A stretch of DNA of 64,000 nt from Monoplex corrugatus (GCA_030674185.1 JAPXFY010000015.1:25082043-25146042); one strand, 5' to 3'; numbered from the stretch's first letter, positions 43,691-55,224 are shown. Program-made: numbers and translations. The notes: a model not told the origin generated them from the sequence alone.

Positions 43691-43914
43691 AACAGTTGCA
43701 TAAGAATAGGTAACAGATTTGATCAGTTAAATAAGCTGCCTGTTTATTGTTTGTGTTATGGTGTGACAAGTCATGTCATGGTTGATGTATCTATAACTGT
43801 ATTTTTTTAATATATTTTTTTTCAGTGTTGTTATTATTAGAAATCATAACCCTGTCTTACTTGGGCTAAATGCATTAAAAAACATTAAATCATCAAACTG
43901 TTAAATTGTCGTTC

Positions 43915-43915
43915 C

Positions 43916-43997
<82 letters not shown>

Positions 43998-44088
43998 CTC
44001 TGTGTCTCTGTCTGTCTGTCTGTCTGTCTCTCTCTGTCTGTCTCTCCCTTTCTCCCTCCCCCTTCTCTCTCGCTCTCTCTCTCTGTGC
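43915..44088. repeat. (CT)n-(CTGT)n microsatellite
   Basis: About 75 bp of pure CT, then mixed CTGT/CT/CCT. Confidence 0.97.
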
Positions 44089-44855
44089 AAGCATGCAAGT
44101 CAGTAGTGTTCAAAAGAAAAAAAACTTTTTATCTCACTTTGAGGAAAGTTTTAAAAGTTCCAACTGCCGTCTGCCCAGAGGCGGTATTTTCCAACTGTAA
44201 TGTCTTCTGTATTAGATAACGGGATTGTCCAAATCCTTCATAGCTGACCACACAGTCCGCTACAGGCTACACCTCGGTGATCTGTCCGGCTGTCCTTTTA
44301 CCCTAAGTTTGAAAAGTCCTTTGCAAAGCACGAAAACTACCATGCCAGCAAATGAATCCATAGACATACTTGTAAATAATAACAAAGATTGGTTACTCAG
44401 CCAACTCACGACCTATGTCGACACCAGCATCGATTCCAATTTGTTCTGACAGAAAGTTTTTATTACTCAAAAAGAAAAACGAATAAAAGTCAATCCAACA
44501 ACGTTGAAACAGCATTGTTTAAAAGCTTTGTTGCTTTGTAAATATCAGTCTGCTTACATGACGATAGTTGGAATTACCAATCGAGATTGCAGTTCATCTA
44601 ATGCGTCTTTCGTTTTGTTTCAAATTTGTTAACAAATTGCAGTCCCGTTTGTCTTTATGAGTATCGTAAACGTCTGTTCAGAATGATTTAAAAGTTGGTC
44701 GCTTATCACCTACTGCTTTTGTGATAACAGAAATGTGCAGTACACTTGAATGAAGCTAGTCGAATGACACACCAATGTTATTTAGCTCCGTCGCGGGCCT
44801 TATGGCTTCCATTCAAGCATAACGAATCAATAATAGCAAAATGTACGACGGAGCT
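44089..44855. other. No gene seen
   Basis: A 74-codon frame at 44225-44449 has ordinary composition but no recognisable domain and no supporting context. Nothing else stands out. Confidence 0.4.
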
Positions 44856-44859
44856 ATTT

Positions 44860-45187
44860 GTCCGTCTTCCTATCCATATCTTTGAATGATTCGGCTGATA
44901 CTTAATTTGCTGTCTCTTTATCCGTGTCTATGAAATTGATAGCTGGTTGCCCGTCTCCTTGTACATGTCTGTGAATGAAACATGTAATGGCTTATTGTCT
45001 GTCTCCTTATCCATGTCTATGCGTGAATATTTTGATAACTAAATGCCTGCTTCTCTGTCTGTACCTATGAATGCATCATCTGATAGCTATATGTCTGTCT
45101 CCCTATCTATGTCTGTGAGTGAATTAGTTGATAGTTGCCTGTCTTCCTCACCATGTCATTGAATGAATCATCTGATAGTTCGCCCGC
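44860..45187 (+). repeat. Old ~48-bp minisatellite, about seven units
   Basis: Diverged units close to CTGTCTCCTTATCCATGTCT, ATGAATGAATC, ATCTGATAGCTA repeat from 44864 to 45187. Unit boundaries recur every 41-50 bp. Confidence 0.85.
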
Positions 45188-45393
45188 TTCAGGAAAGGTT
45201 CTGTCTTTACAAACACACGACCATCCGCTGTGTCAATATTGATTCCAACTGTTACTTCTGGTACTTGTTTGGGACTGTCCTCTTGATCTGTTGTCACAAC
45301 ATAGCAAACCCTCTTCGGACAATGACAAGGCAGTTGAAAGGCAAAGGATTGTCTTAAAATTCCTGTCTTTCTTGTCTACATAAGGTTTCATTC

Positions 45394-45394
<1 letters not shown>
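45188..45394. other. Short unassigned interval
   Basis: No feature recognised. Confidence 0.35.
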
Positions 45395-45463
<69 letters not shown>

Positions 45464-45595
45464 GTGTGACTCATGGACTCGTTTGTTAGTAAGAGGAATC
45501 GAAATAGTGTGTATATAATTGTGTGTGTGTGTCTCTGTGTGTGTCTATGTGTGTGCGTGTCTCTGTGTGTGTCTATGTGTGTGCGTGGAGAGAAT
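45395..45595. repeat. (CT)n and (GT/GTCT)n microsatellites
   Basis: CT at 45396-45465, then an 80-bp GTGTGTCTCTGTGTGTGTCTATGT-like repeat at 45520-45590 in which a ~32-bp unit occurs twice. Confidence 0.93.
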
Positions 45596-45954
45596 GAGGG
45601 GAGGGAGGGATATTTATTGCTTTTGTACTTTTAAAAGTTTTTTTTTTCTTCATCGTCACTGCATGGTCAATCGACATGTGGCAGGAGATATTCTATTATG
45701 ACTCATTTTTATCGCTTCTTTCACATTGCATCTTAGCGGTAGGGGTTTGAGACGTATTTGGAAAGGGTTGACATGTTTTGCTTTTCGTGTATCTGCCTCT
45801 GTCGCTCAGACATTTGTGAAGAGTTAGGGCACTTGTGAGACGATGCGCTGTAGAAAACAGTCTTTAATTCATTTATAAATAGACTAACAGACGCAGACTG
45901 ATTGTGGTAAGAGGAGACAAAAAATCAGCAGTTTATGATTTCACACATTGTATA

Positions 45955-46110
45955 TGTCTATAACTATCGTCAACATCACTGATACTGTAAGTGCAAGAGA
46001 AAGTCATAATGTTACAGATGTCCCAAATGTCATATGCGTCTATAAGCATCGTCAATATCACTGATAGTGTAAGTGCAAGATAAAGTCATAATGTTAAGAT
46101 TTCCTAAATG
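45955..46110. repeat. 83-bp tandem duplication
   Basis: GTCTATAACTATCGTCAACATCAC ... AAGTCATAATGTTA at 45955 recurs as GTCTATAAGCATCGTCAATATCAC ... at 46038, period 83, ~90% alike. The interval before it (45600-45950) shows nothing. Confidence 0.88.
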
Positions 46111-46254
46111 CGACCAACCGCAGGCATTCTGATACCTGAATTTGGAAATTGTCTTCAGTAACCATGTCCTTTAGACATAAAATTTTGTCTTTAGATCAAT
46201 GAAATATTGAATACGTATATTAAATTTTCCTTTCACACTCCTCCCTGAATCGTG

Positions 46255-46449
46255 CGTGTGCGTGCGTGCGTGCGTGCATGCGTGCTTGCGTGCTTGCGTG
46301 CGAGCGTGCGTGCGTGTGTGCGTGTGTGTGTTTGTGTATGTGTCTGTGTGTGTGTGTGCGCGCGCGCGTGTGTGTGTGTGTGTGTGTGTGTCTGTGTGTG
46401 TGTGAGTGTCTGTGTGAGAGCAAGTGTGTATGCGTGTGTGATAGCAAGT

Positions 46450-46512
<63 letters not shown>
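46255..46512. repeat. (GTGC)n-(GT)n compound microsatellite
   Basis: GTGC tetranucleotides, a CG run at ~46359, then GT with GTCT and GAGA breaks and a final ~65-bp GT array. Confidence 0.95.
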
Positions 46513-46516
<4 letters not shown>

Positions 46517-46844
46517 ATAACGCCTTGCTATCTTAAATAATGGACAAAAAAGGACAGAAGAACACATAAGTGTTCCCGGCACTTAAATAAATATCAGATA
46601 AAAAGTGTTGCTCCTGCGGCTTTAAACGGTTGGTGTCCGCTTGATCCGAAAGAAAAATAGCACAGCGATCCCTGGACAGTTGTTTGAAAGGAAACTATCA
46701 CAACACGGTCATGCTTTTTGTATCTGTATGCCTTCTGTGTGGCTGTTAAAAAAGTGGTGACAAAGAAAGGGGGGAGGCCTTGGAACTTTGCTGGCTTCAT
46801 TTTAACACTATATGACAGTACTCAAGAAAGCCAGAAACACTGAA

Positions 46845-47325
46845 CAACGTGTGGAAGTCTCCTCAGTACAGCGTTGACATCGAGCTGAGACTGTACAAGA
46901 GCTGTGTCATTTCCATCCATTCTGTCCGGCGCACATAGATGGCAGAGAGCGACCTTACCAAGCGAGCTATCAACCTTCTATACAAAGAACCTGTGAAAGA
47001 TCATACAACTTTTCTGCCCCAGCACCATCTCCAACTAACAGCTAATTGCTCAATGCAGTCAAGAGGGTATGGACACTGTCATCATGAAAAGAGGATGCAC
47101 TGGATTGTGCAGAATATCCGAAAAGAGATTAACACCACCCGCACTGCCCTTCACTGGACACCACAAGGCAGACATGAAGAGAGGAAGACCGAACAAACAC
47201 CTGGCGACAAACAGCAGAAAGAGACCAGAAGGCCCTGAAACACACATGGAGTACCGTACAGAGGCTGGTCAGAACAAACGGGAGTGGAGGCTCTTCGTTG
47301 CTACCATACACGTCAATGACATAAT
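46845..47325 (+). pseudogene. RTE-like LINE C-terminal remnant
   Basis: Across overlapping frames one reads the tail of an RTE-type polymerase: DIELRLYKSCVISI, then MHWIVQNIRKEINTTRTALHWTPQG, RGRP, ... NKREWRLFVATIH. The ALHWTPQG(K/R)xxRGRP block is characteristic of this group. At least one frameshift (~47180) and several stops are present. Confidence 0.7.
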
Positions 47326-47334
47326 GGTCGATCA

Positions 47335-47530
47335 GAGAGTCGGTCGGTCAGTCAGTCAGTCAGTGAGCCAGTCAGTAAATAGGCAGGCAGGTAGGTAGGT
47401 AGACAGACAGGCAGATAGGCAGGCTGGCAGGCAGGCAGGTAGGTGGTAGGTAGGTAAGTAAGTAAGTAAATAAGTAACTGAGTGAGTGAGTAAGTGAGTA
47501 GGTAAATGGGTAAATTAAGTAACTTAAGTA
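47335..47530. repeat. (GTCA/GTAG/GCAG/GTAA)n tetranucleotide field
   Basis: GTCA, GTAG, GACA, GCAG, GTAA and GTGA units follow one another over ~190 bp, each differing from the next by one base. Confidence 0.95.
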
Positions 47531-47544
47531 AAACAAAGCAGTTA

Positions 47545-47770
47545 GTAAAGTAAGTATTTAAGTTCAGTTTATTTTGCTTATAGCCCAGCCGACTACTAGA
47601 GCCATATCATGGCTAACTCCACGTCAAGAGAGAGAGAGAAAAAAAAAGACAACCCATTAAGATAAATGACAACCCTTAAAAATCATGCTCACTGTTAACC
47701 TTGCAAATCTAAAATGCAATTAAAGAAAAACGGACGTAAAATCAGATCAGGTGAAAATATTTAAGTAACT
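47545..47770. repeat. Possible insertion splitting the GTAA array
   Basis: GTAAGTATTTAAG precedes and ATTTAAGTAAC follows a ~200-bp block starting AGTTTATTTTGCTTATAGCC, so the block looks inserted into the tetranucleotide array (ATTTAAG occurs on both sides and could be the target duplication). No pol III box is clear. Confidence 0.5.
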
Positions 47771-47850
47771 AAGTAAGCAAGCCAGCCAGCAAGTAGATCT
47801 AAGTAAGTAAGTAAGTGAGTAAGTGAGTAAGTGAGTGAGTGAGTGAGTTG
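47771..47850. repeat. (GTAA/GTGA)n continuation
   Basis: Same tetranucleotides as 47335-47530. Confidence 0.93.
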
Positions 47851-48364
47851 TAGCTTGCTGATTTCCTTTTTCTTCTCCGTCTTATTCTGGCCGAGAACTG
47901 TGTCCACAATAATGCAACAACATCTCGTCAATTTAAAGACAAAAGTAGCAGTTATAACAGAAATCTACACCTGTCTATCCGCTATCAGCGATTATTTCTG
48001 CACTAATGAAGTTTGATACAGTTTCAATTATCATAATTTTCAAGAGGTAGAAGGATCATCCAAAGAAAAAATATTTCTTTTCGCGATATTTATCGATTTT
48101 TTTTTTTAATGTTCTTCCATCTTGATGAAGGCCTGTGTCGCTCTGAAGATATAAAACTGTATAACAAATAAATAAATAATGAATAAATAAATTAATTAAT
48201 TAAATAAATGAGTGAAAGAAAAGAATGAATGAATGAATGAATGAAATACCGACTTCCTCCTCCTTTCCTTCATCTTCCATCTACAGTTTTTCTTCTTTCT
48301 CTCATAAATCTAGCCTGTTTGCCGCCCATCTTAATATACATATATTTACATCACTCTTGTGGTA
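47851..48364. other. No gene; (AATA)n/(AATG)n patch
   Basis: AATA/AATG units at 48162-48245. TTGATGAAGGCCTGTGTCGC (~48120) is similar to the core of repeat W. Confidence 0.45.
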
Positions 48365-48540
48365 TCGGCTTGATAGGTTCATAGGCCCCTCTTACTCCCT
48401 TCCCATTTCAAGACCTTGCCAGCGCATGGATTTAGCGCAGGCTCAGGGAGTCTGCCAGATAATTGCTGGCAGATTTGGGTGGAACACACATGGAATTTCC
48501 AAGTGGCGACGAAGCCCTCTGGAACAAACTCAAAACAAAT
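48365..48540 (-). repeat. Dispersed repeat Z, copy 2 (inverted)
   Basis: On the minus strand: CATGTGTGTTCCACCCAAAT, CTGCCAGCAATTATCTGGCA, GACTCCCTGAGCCTGCGC, GCTGGCAAGGTCTTGAAATG. Confidence 0.8.
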
Positions 48541-48544
48541 TTCT

Positions 48545-48765
48545 CCCCAACTCCAGTCCAACCTCACCGCTCACCTCTCGGCCCCCATCCCCCTCAATGT
48601 CTTTCAGGACAAAGAGGCTAACAAAGGCCAATCGGCTGAAGATGCTTTCTCTGGCCAGGACGCCTGTTTGTCTTGTGGATTGTGCGGTGGCATCAGGGTA
48701 AAAGATGTGTCTGCTAATGACGCGTTTTTCCTCCGCGCTTATGTCCTTCACTGGCTTCATCTTGT
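48545..48765 (-). other. Candidate coding exon, unrecognised
   Basis: An open minus-strand stretch begins at an ATG near 48730 and reads KPVKDISAEEKRVISRHIFY ... SIFSRLAFVSLFVLKDIEG, with protein-like composition. No domain recognised. It runs on into repeat Z, so any real exon would have to end before 48545. Confidence 0.2.
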
Positions 48766-48912
48766 CACTTGGGGCTAATAGCGCTGCTTGATGCTGCTGC
48801 TGCTGCAGAAAGCTCCGTGTGGGACGTTTTGAGATGGGGGGCAGTAAGGGGAGGGAAGGGAAAAGTGGGAAGCGGGCGGTGTATGTGTAAGGGAGATGCG
48901 TGGGCGTTGAGA

Positions 48913-48914
<2 letters not shown>

Positions 48915-48995
<81 letters not shown>

Positions 48996-49235
48996 CGTGT
49001 GTGTGTGTGAGGAGAGAAAGAGAGAGAATGTGCGTGTGTATGTATGTGTGATTGTGTGTGAGAGAGGGAGAGAGAGTGAGAGAGAGAGAGAGAGAGAGAG
49101 TGTGTGTGTGTGTGTAAGAGTATGTGTGAGTGATTGCGTGTGTGAGCGCGAGCGCGTGTGTGCGTGTGTGTGGGTATGTGTTTTTGCATGTTTATATGCT
49201 TGTGTGTCTTTGTGGGTGTGTGAGGGGACTGCAAG
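48915..49235. repeat. (GT)n-(GA)n compound microsatellite
   Basis: ~95 bp of GT (48917-49010), GA patches at 49010-49030 and 49060-49100, then GT/GC variants. Confidence 0.95.
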
Positions 49236-49329
49236 ATTGAGGGTATGCCTGGCAGGAGAGGGAGAGGTAAGAAAGATGCAGGTAGGTGGAGGGATAACTG
49301 GGAGACCTGTAAAAACAGCAGTAATTTTG

Positions 49330-49465
49330 TTCTTTTTGAACAGCCATATCCCCCTGACTCTGGATGGAAACCTGTCGGGGCAGAAAAACCCCACAGTCAT
49401 TTTTGCTCACTGATGAAGGTTCGAACTCATGGCCTCCCTGTCAAAAGTCCGTTGTGCTGACCACT
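49330..49465 (-). repeat. SINE family B, copy 2, single head
   Basis: On the minus strand: GCGAAGTGGTCAGCACAACG (A box), CATGAGTTCGAACCTTC (B box), AAAAATGACTGTGGGGTTTT. The body matches copy 1 at 40140-40180, but there is only one tRNA-like unit and the 3' part is missing. Confidence 0.75.
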
Positions 49466-49639
49466 TCGCAGACTTTGTACGCCACGAACGTTATAATGTC
49501 TTCATAGCGTAGCAGATACAGTGTAGCGCTTAGTATCTTTCACTCTCTCGCTCTATACACTAGCTTCAAACAAACTAAACCCTTGTTCCCATCAACCTGT
49601 CCATCAGCTTTCGGCATTATCAACCATGACAGAAAAGTG

Positions 49640-49935
49640 AAACTCCCCCGTGGGGATGCCGTGGGCTCTTTCAGCATAAATAGTATCCCCATCTTCTGGA
49701 AATTCTGTGCTAGAAATGACCTCTTTTCTGTCACTCTCTTTGTTTCTGCCTTGTTACTTTGCTTTCTGTCATTTCTACTTATAAATTTCTGCCTTAATGG
49801 TCCATTCACGTGTAAGTGTTCGATAAAATCTTATGTACTTTTTCTTTGGATTGATAATTGGGTACATGTATTAAGTGCATTTTTGGCTCTAGCGAGGTGA
49901 GATATGCGGAGGCAGTTTTAGGTAATTTATGCCTG
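49640..49935 (+). repeat. Dispersed repeat S, copy 2
   Basis: Parallel to 3690-3990; see that entry. Confidence 0.6.
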
Positions 49936-49971
49936 TTTTTTATGTATGTTTTGGTGTCCTTGTGTATGGTA

Positions 49972-50260
49972 ACAACAACAACAACAACAAAAGGTGGGGG
50001 GGTTAGATTGTCTCCTCCTCAGCCTTCTTTGAAACTATCGTTCTAGTAGTTTAAGAGATCAAGGAGGAAGAACAGAAAGAAACATAGACGTTCTGTCGGA
50101 TACAGCTACCTTCGATGCCTCGAAAAGGCAAACAAGAAAAGGAAAAGAAAAAAAAAAAGGGGGGGGGGGGGAGTAGATTGTCTCCTCCTCAGTCTTCTTT
50201 GAAATAACCATTCTTGTAGTTTAAGAGAAAAAGGAGGGGCAGAAAGAAAAGAAGAATCCT
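49972..50260. repeat. Local duplication around (AAC)n and a G run
   Basis: GGTTAGATTGTCTCCTCCTCAGCCTTCTTTGAAACTATCG ... AGTTTAAGAGA (50000-50055) is repeated as GAGTAGATTGTCTCC ... AGTTTAAGAGA (50170-50227), ~170 bp apart. Each copy follows a G run, so the A/G-rich leader was duplicated too. Confidence 0.85.
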
Positions 50261-51140
50261 CTTTTTTATGGCACAAACATTTGATCCAAACGAAATCATA
50301 ATTTATCATTTCTTCACACAAGAAGAAGTTAAGAGATGCGCTGTCAGGGAAGCTCCAGAGTCCTGTCACTACCAACCACTACTATCCTGTCATAATCGAT
50401 CCATCCCATTAATGCAGACAGACAGACAGTGCGCTCAGGCCACAAGCTCACATGATGCGGGGAGCAGCAGGCAGTCTAAACATTCTCCCTGACACTGAGC
50501 GCCAGAGGGCGGCACTTAGCGCTGAGGATGAGCCGATAGAATCGCTGGCCCTGTCCTTCTCGTCCGCTTCTGCCGGGTCTTGCGGATCAATAGGATGACA
50601 GGAAGAGAGCTCATCTGCTATTGGTCGGTCGATGCGATGACAGGACAGGAGCTTATCTCTCATTGGCTCTAGTCTCTGAGTCGATGGGATGAGAAGAGCT
50701 TGAGAGACAATAAGGCTGTGTGAGAGAGACGTCTCTGTATGTATTGTTGGCGTTTGTTAGGTTGTTGATTTATTCTGCTGTTTTTAATGAATTGGTTTAT
50801 ACCGAACAGAACAAAACGATCTGTGGTTAGTTAACATCGATTTTAGGTTTGTTCACAGTACGTGAATATAGATCTCCCACCCCCCACCCCCGCAAATTGA
50901 CAATGAATAATAGATAAGCATAAACAATGAAAAACAATGAAACAGTTTAAGCATTGCCACAAAAACTAACGAATACTACCACTTCTGCCAATGCAACCAT
51001 CGCCATCACAACTACCACCATTCCACTATTACATCTAGTGCCGCTCTTCCTACTTCTGCCATCTCTACAAGCATGAACCACAACAGCGCCGTCATTGCCA
51101 CTGTCGTTGGCGTCATTGATAGAGATAATCTTTTGTAAAC
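50261..51140. other. No gene; weak 47-bp repeat with CCAAT-like boxes
   Basis: At 50585-50705, GAT..GATGACAGGA.AGAG AGCT.ATCT...ATTGG is repeated about 2.5 times; each full unit contains ATTGG (inverted CCAAT). No start of an open frame follows. The rest is unassigned. Confidence 0.4.
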
Positions 51141-51144
51141 TTGA

Positions 51145-51310
51145 ATTAGAGAGAGGAGGAGTGGAGGGGGGGGGGAGAGAAAACTCCCCATTAAATCAAG
51201 TACATTTTCTTGTTGACATATATAGCCAACACAGGTGATGCAAGTCAGTCGACTCAATCAGTACCTGTTATTTCAAACAGAGGTTACAAAACAGAAGACA
51301 GAAAAAGAAG
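51145..51310 (+). repeat. Repeat T, uninterrupted relative
   Basis: Contains both halves joined: ATTAAATCAAGTACATTTTC ... ACACAGGTGATG|CAAGTCAGTCGACTCAATCA ... AAACAGAAGACAGAAAAAG. It lacks ~17 bp present beside transposon B in the other copy. Confidence 0.88.
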
Positions 51311-51599
51311 AAACACAACAACAAAAGACGGGGGGTAAAAAAGAAAGAAAACACACAACAGCGAAAGAAAGAAAGAGGGAAAAAAGAAATAAAAACAGAC
51401 GATGAAAAACTATCAAAAGAAACAAAAGAAAGAATGAGGAAAGAAAACAGACACAGCTTTGGCCCCTTTGGAGGATGTGAACTCCAAAACTGACGCAACT
51501 TTTCAGGTAATCACATCCTTTATTACTTTAAAAATATAACAGGTTATTTCTTTTTCTGAAGGCGTGATTTACCGTTAATCTCTTTCATTATGATAACCA

Positions 51600-52130
51600 A
51601 AAAATGACCAACCGAAAAAGTGGGGGGGGGGGGGGGGGGGAGGGAGAGAGAGAGAGAGATTCAAAGACTCAAAATTCTAAAGAGAGAGGGGTAGATGTAG
51701 AGAGATACAAAGACTCAAAAGAGATAAATTGGGGAGGGGGGGACACAGAAGACAGAAAGAGAGAGAGCGAGCGCCCACCCAGCTACCCAATTGATAGGCT
51801 TACTTTACCTGGTTTTCCCGGCCAATTAAAAAACGTAATCCCAGACACTAAGGCTGCTTCTCTTTGGACTTAACCCACCTGTAAACCCACTGACCACGAC
51901 TCATCCGGATTACAGCTGTTTTCTAACGGATGACATACAGTGGTCTTCTGTTGAACCATCCCTACCTGACACTAAGCCTCATATTGGGTTACATTGTTGT
52001 GTTGAGACGGAAATCCTCCAACTGACATCTTGGTTTGGGGACGATGGTATATCAGGTGCGTAAGTGCGTTTTATAATCGAAAAGTCTGACGTCTTGATTT
52101 TCTGTCTCTGGCTGTCTTTGTTTCTGTCTC
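51600..52130. other. G run and GA patches, otherwise no gene seen
   Basis: A ~19-base G run at 51622-51641 with GA, and AGATACAAAGACTCAAAA / AGATTCAAAGACTCAAAA repeated ~47 bp apart (51656 and 51703). Confidence 0.5.
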
Positions 52131-52137
52131 TCTGATA

Positions 52138-52199
52138 TTCATTCATTCATTCATTCATTCTCTGTCTGTCTCTTCTGTCTCTATCTCTTTGTCCTCTCT

Positions 52200-52234
<35 letters not shown>

Positions 52235-52235
52235 G
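52138..52235. repeat. (ATTC)n, CT-rich and a ~30-base C run
   Basis: Five ATTC units at 52139-52160, CT mixture, then an uninterrupted C run at 52201-52230. Confidence 0.9.
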
Positions 52236-52424
52236 GTCTATGGCCTTCTCCATGAAAGTGGTATCCCACTCTCACATTCCAAACATCATAATATATAAAA
52301 CCGTATTAACACTGGACATGAAATCTAGGGGATTGGGAACTCATTTCCTTCTCTTACCACTCCACCCCAACTTTGAAATCGTCTTTTTGAAAACATACGA
52401 CACAAAGATGAGAAAAACATTCAC

Positions 52425-52640
52425 ACACAGACAAATAGACACACACACAGACAGACAGGCTGACAGACAGACAGATACACATACGGACACACGCACACAG
52501 ACACCACCACACACACACACACGCACGCAAACCACACACACACACACACACACGCATACACACACACACACACACACACACTCTCTCTCTCTCTCTCCCC
52601 CCCCTCTCTCTCCCTCTCTCTCACTCACTCTCATTCTCAC
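52425..52640. repeat. (CAGA)n-(CA)n-(CT)n compound microsatellite
   Basis: CACACAGACAGACA units, CA arrays and CT. Confidence 0.95.
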
Positions 52641-52784
52641 TGTCCTAGTCACGGATGTATTTTGATGATACTGACTTTGAGTCTCCTGGAGCAGGATGTA
52701 GGGCGGATTGGATTGATTGTTTAGAGTTGCTGGTTTTCAGTGTGTAGTTTGTTTGTGCCTTGTCTTTTAATGCTGCTTGTTCTG

Positions 52785-52900
52785 CGTAGTGCATTGTATT
52801 GTACTATACTGCATTGTATTGTATTGTATCGTATTGTATTGTATTGTGCGTGTCATATTGTATTGTGTTATATTGTCTAGTGTTTTATTGTATTCTATTA
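52785..52900. repeat. (GTATT)n pentanucleotide repeat
   Basis: TTGTA/GTATT units with single-base variants. Confidence 0.9.
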
Positions 52901-53044
52901 CAAATCGCCTCGTTGCAGTCTATTTCACCTTCTGGTGGTCAGTTCTTAATTTGAATGATCCATTAACGAAATAAAAGCAGAATGTTCCAGCCTTACATAA
53001 CACAGAAGGTCAACCATTCAAACCTTGTAGACAGACTTGTTGTT

Positions 53045-53240
53045 CAGAGTTTGTTCAAGAGGGATTCGTCGCATTCAGACAATTCGTTCCACCCAAATTT
53101 CTGACAGATTTTTGGCAGACTCCTTGAGCCTGTGCAAAACCACCTGTGCTGGCAAGGTTTTGAAATGTGAAGGCGGGAGAGAGTGACACATAAGGAACAC
53201 TACGTCGACACCACCAGATTGATCGGAGCAGTAAGATTGG
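53045..53240 (+). repeat. Dispersed repeat Z, copy 3
   Basis: GTTTGTTCAAGAGGGATTCG, GGCAGACTCCTTGAGCCTG, GCTGGCAAGGTTTTGAAATG, CACCAGATTGATCGGAGCA, TAAGATTGGCAGCAAGCAAG. Its last motif continues as the next entry. Confidence 0.85.
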
Positions 53241-53658
53241 CAGCAAGCAAGCGAATTTAAAAGACTGGCAGCGAATAAGCCAGTCTAAAAGACCGGCAGC
53301 AAACAAGCCAATTTTAAAGATTGCCAGCCAACAAACCAATTTAAGAGATTGGCAGCGAACAAACCAGTTTAAAAGATTGGCAGCAAGCAAGCGAATTTAA
53401 AAGACTGGCAGCTTACAAGCGAATTTATAAGACTGGTAGCAAACAAGTCAATTTAAAAGATTGGCAGCGCGAACAAGCCAATTTAATTTAAAAAACTGGC
53501 AGCGAACAAACCAATTTTAAAAATTGGCAGCAAAGAAACCAGTTTAAAAAATGGCAGCGAACAGGCCAATTTAAAAGATCAACAGCAAACAAGCCAATTC
53601 AAAAGACTGGCAGAAAACAAGCTAATTTAAAAGACTGGCAACGAACAAGCCAATTTTT
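53234..53658 (+). repeat. 28-bp minisatellite grown from the end of repeat Z
   Basis: About 15 units of 28 bp, each close to AGATTGGCAGCAAACAAGCC followed by AATTTAAA. The first unit is the normal terminal motif of repeat Z. One unit carries a 7-bp insertion. Confidence 0.95.
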
Positions 53659-53760
53659 TTATGTTGCAGGCTGGAATCAAACTCGAGACATCAGATCTAG
53701 AATCCATGGATCAACAGAACCAGACAGCCTGCAGTCGGACTTAAACTATAAAAAAAAAAA
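53640..53760 (-). repeat. SINE family C, copy 2
   Basis: On the minus strand: CTGCAGGCTGTCTGGTTCTG, GATCTGATGTCTCGAGTTTG, TTCCAGCCTGCAACATAAAA. GAGTTTGATTCC is a weak B box. A poly-A/T stretch lies on its 5' side (53745-53770). Confidence 0.7.
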
Positions 53761-53929
53761 AAGAAAAAAAAATCTTCTTCCTTCCACCCTTCTCCTCTCC
53801 TCCCTTCACCTCACCATCCCAAATTAGCTACTCCTATTGTCGGGAGCAGACTTGATTTGCATAAGACAGCGACGAGAGGCGCTATGTCCTAATGTGGAAA
53901 CGAACGGGAGAGAAAGACGTGATGGATCG

Positions 53930-54130
53930 CCTTTGGTGGCTACCTGAGTCCAACCCCGCCATAGACACGAAACAAGAAAACACTCTCACGCGCCGCTTTC
54001 TCATACAAATCACAACGGAAGAATATGAGAATGACAGCGGAAAAACACATGACGGTGAGAGCTTGGAAGAGCCACGTTCTGTTGTGGGCTTTATAACAGG
54101 GTTGAGATTTCCTGCTAGTCAGGCAGCCAG
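53930..54130 (+). repeat. Repeat U units (first block)
   Basis: GCTTTCTCATACAAATCACA, CGGAAGAATATGAGAATG, GTGAGAGCTTGGAAGAGCCACGTTCTGTTG match the ~88-bp unit at 55225-55590 and 56040-56560. Confidence 0.7.
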
Positions 54131-54149
54131 TGACTACTTAGAATCTTGT

Positions 54150-54290
54150 CGGGCTGCATGAACTTACTGTCTGGGTAGCCCGTCTAACTGGGAACCGAAA
54201 ACTTTCGGATCAGAATAAGGAGAAAAGAATTCGAGCCCTTCACGATCGATCAGCTCGGGCTACTCTGTTGAGCTACCGGATCTTGCTTGG
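54150..54290 (-). repeat. Possible tRNA-derived SINE fragment
   Basis: On the minus strand: GATCCGGTAGCTCAACAGAG (A-box-like) and GGGCTCGAATTC (weak B box) ~40 nt apart. No second copy in the window. Confidence 0.4.
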
Positions 54291-54634
54291 CTGATAGCCC
54301 AGCTGGCTCCTGTTAAATGGGGAAATCTTAGCCATGAGTCTGTGAGATAGATAGGCTGCTTTCTTGTCCTAATGACGACGGAAGGAGCTTTGAAGGTCAG
54401 AAATGGTATAGGCCATGGGGCTGTAAAGAGACGGGGTGGGTGTGGGCGGTAAGGGGGGTCAGGCAGATAAGTGCTTTGTTTAAAATCCCCACCCCTTTAA
54501 AAACAAACAACAAACAAACAAACAAAACAAAACAAAAAAACGATCATTCATATCACTCATCTGGATGTATATATCAAATATATCACACTTTTTTTTTTTA
54601 TCAAAGATGCAGACAGACAAGCAGATAGACAAAC

Positions 54635-54830
<196 letters not shown>

Positions 54831-55224
54831 TCTGTCTGCTTGTCTGTCTGCATCTTTGATAAAAATGTGTGGACAAGATTTTCTCAGCTTTTTACGGGTG
54901 GTATCTATACGAAATTTAGGTCACACGTTTAGACTGTTTCGGAGTTGACAAAGCGTACGTTTGGAAGTCAAAGTCAAGGTGAAACAGACAAAAAAATTTG
55001 TTTGTTTTTTACAGCAGTATGTCAACAGCACTTTCTCAGAAACTTGTGACAATATTTTTACATTCTTTTGTGACGGCATACCATTGTCCTCGCATCATGT
55101 CAAGTTATGTTTCATCTTATGCTTCTTCGGGGTCACAGTGACATTAAGAAGGTAAATGTCTGTTTGAAAAATTCTATATGAAAAGGAAGATGGTTAGAAT
55201 GGCTTAACCTTCTTTTATTTTTTG

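Noticed and set aside
48110..48160. Another hammerhead-like repeat W copy
   Set aside because: TTGATGAAGGCCTGTGTCGC resembles the 5' half of the core, but the GAAA part is altered (CTGAAGA) and the W flanks are missing.
50440..50720. Promoter with paired CCAAT boxes
   Set aside because: The ATTGG motifs are copies within a short tandem repeat and no transcription unit follows.
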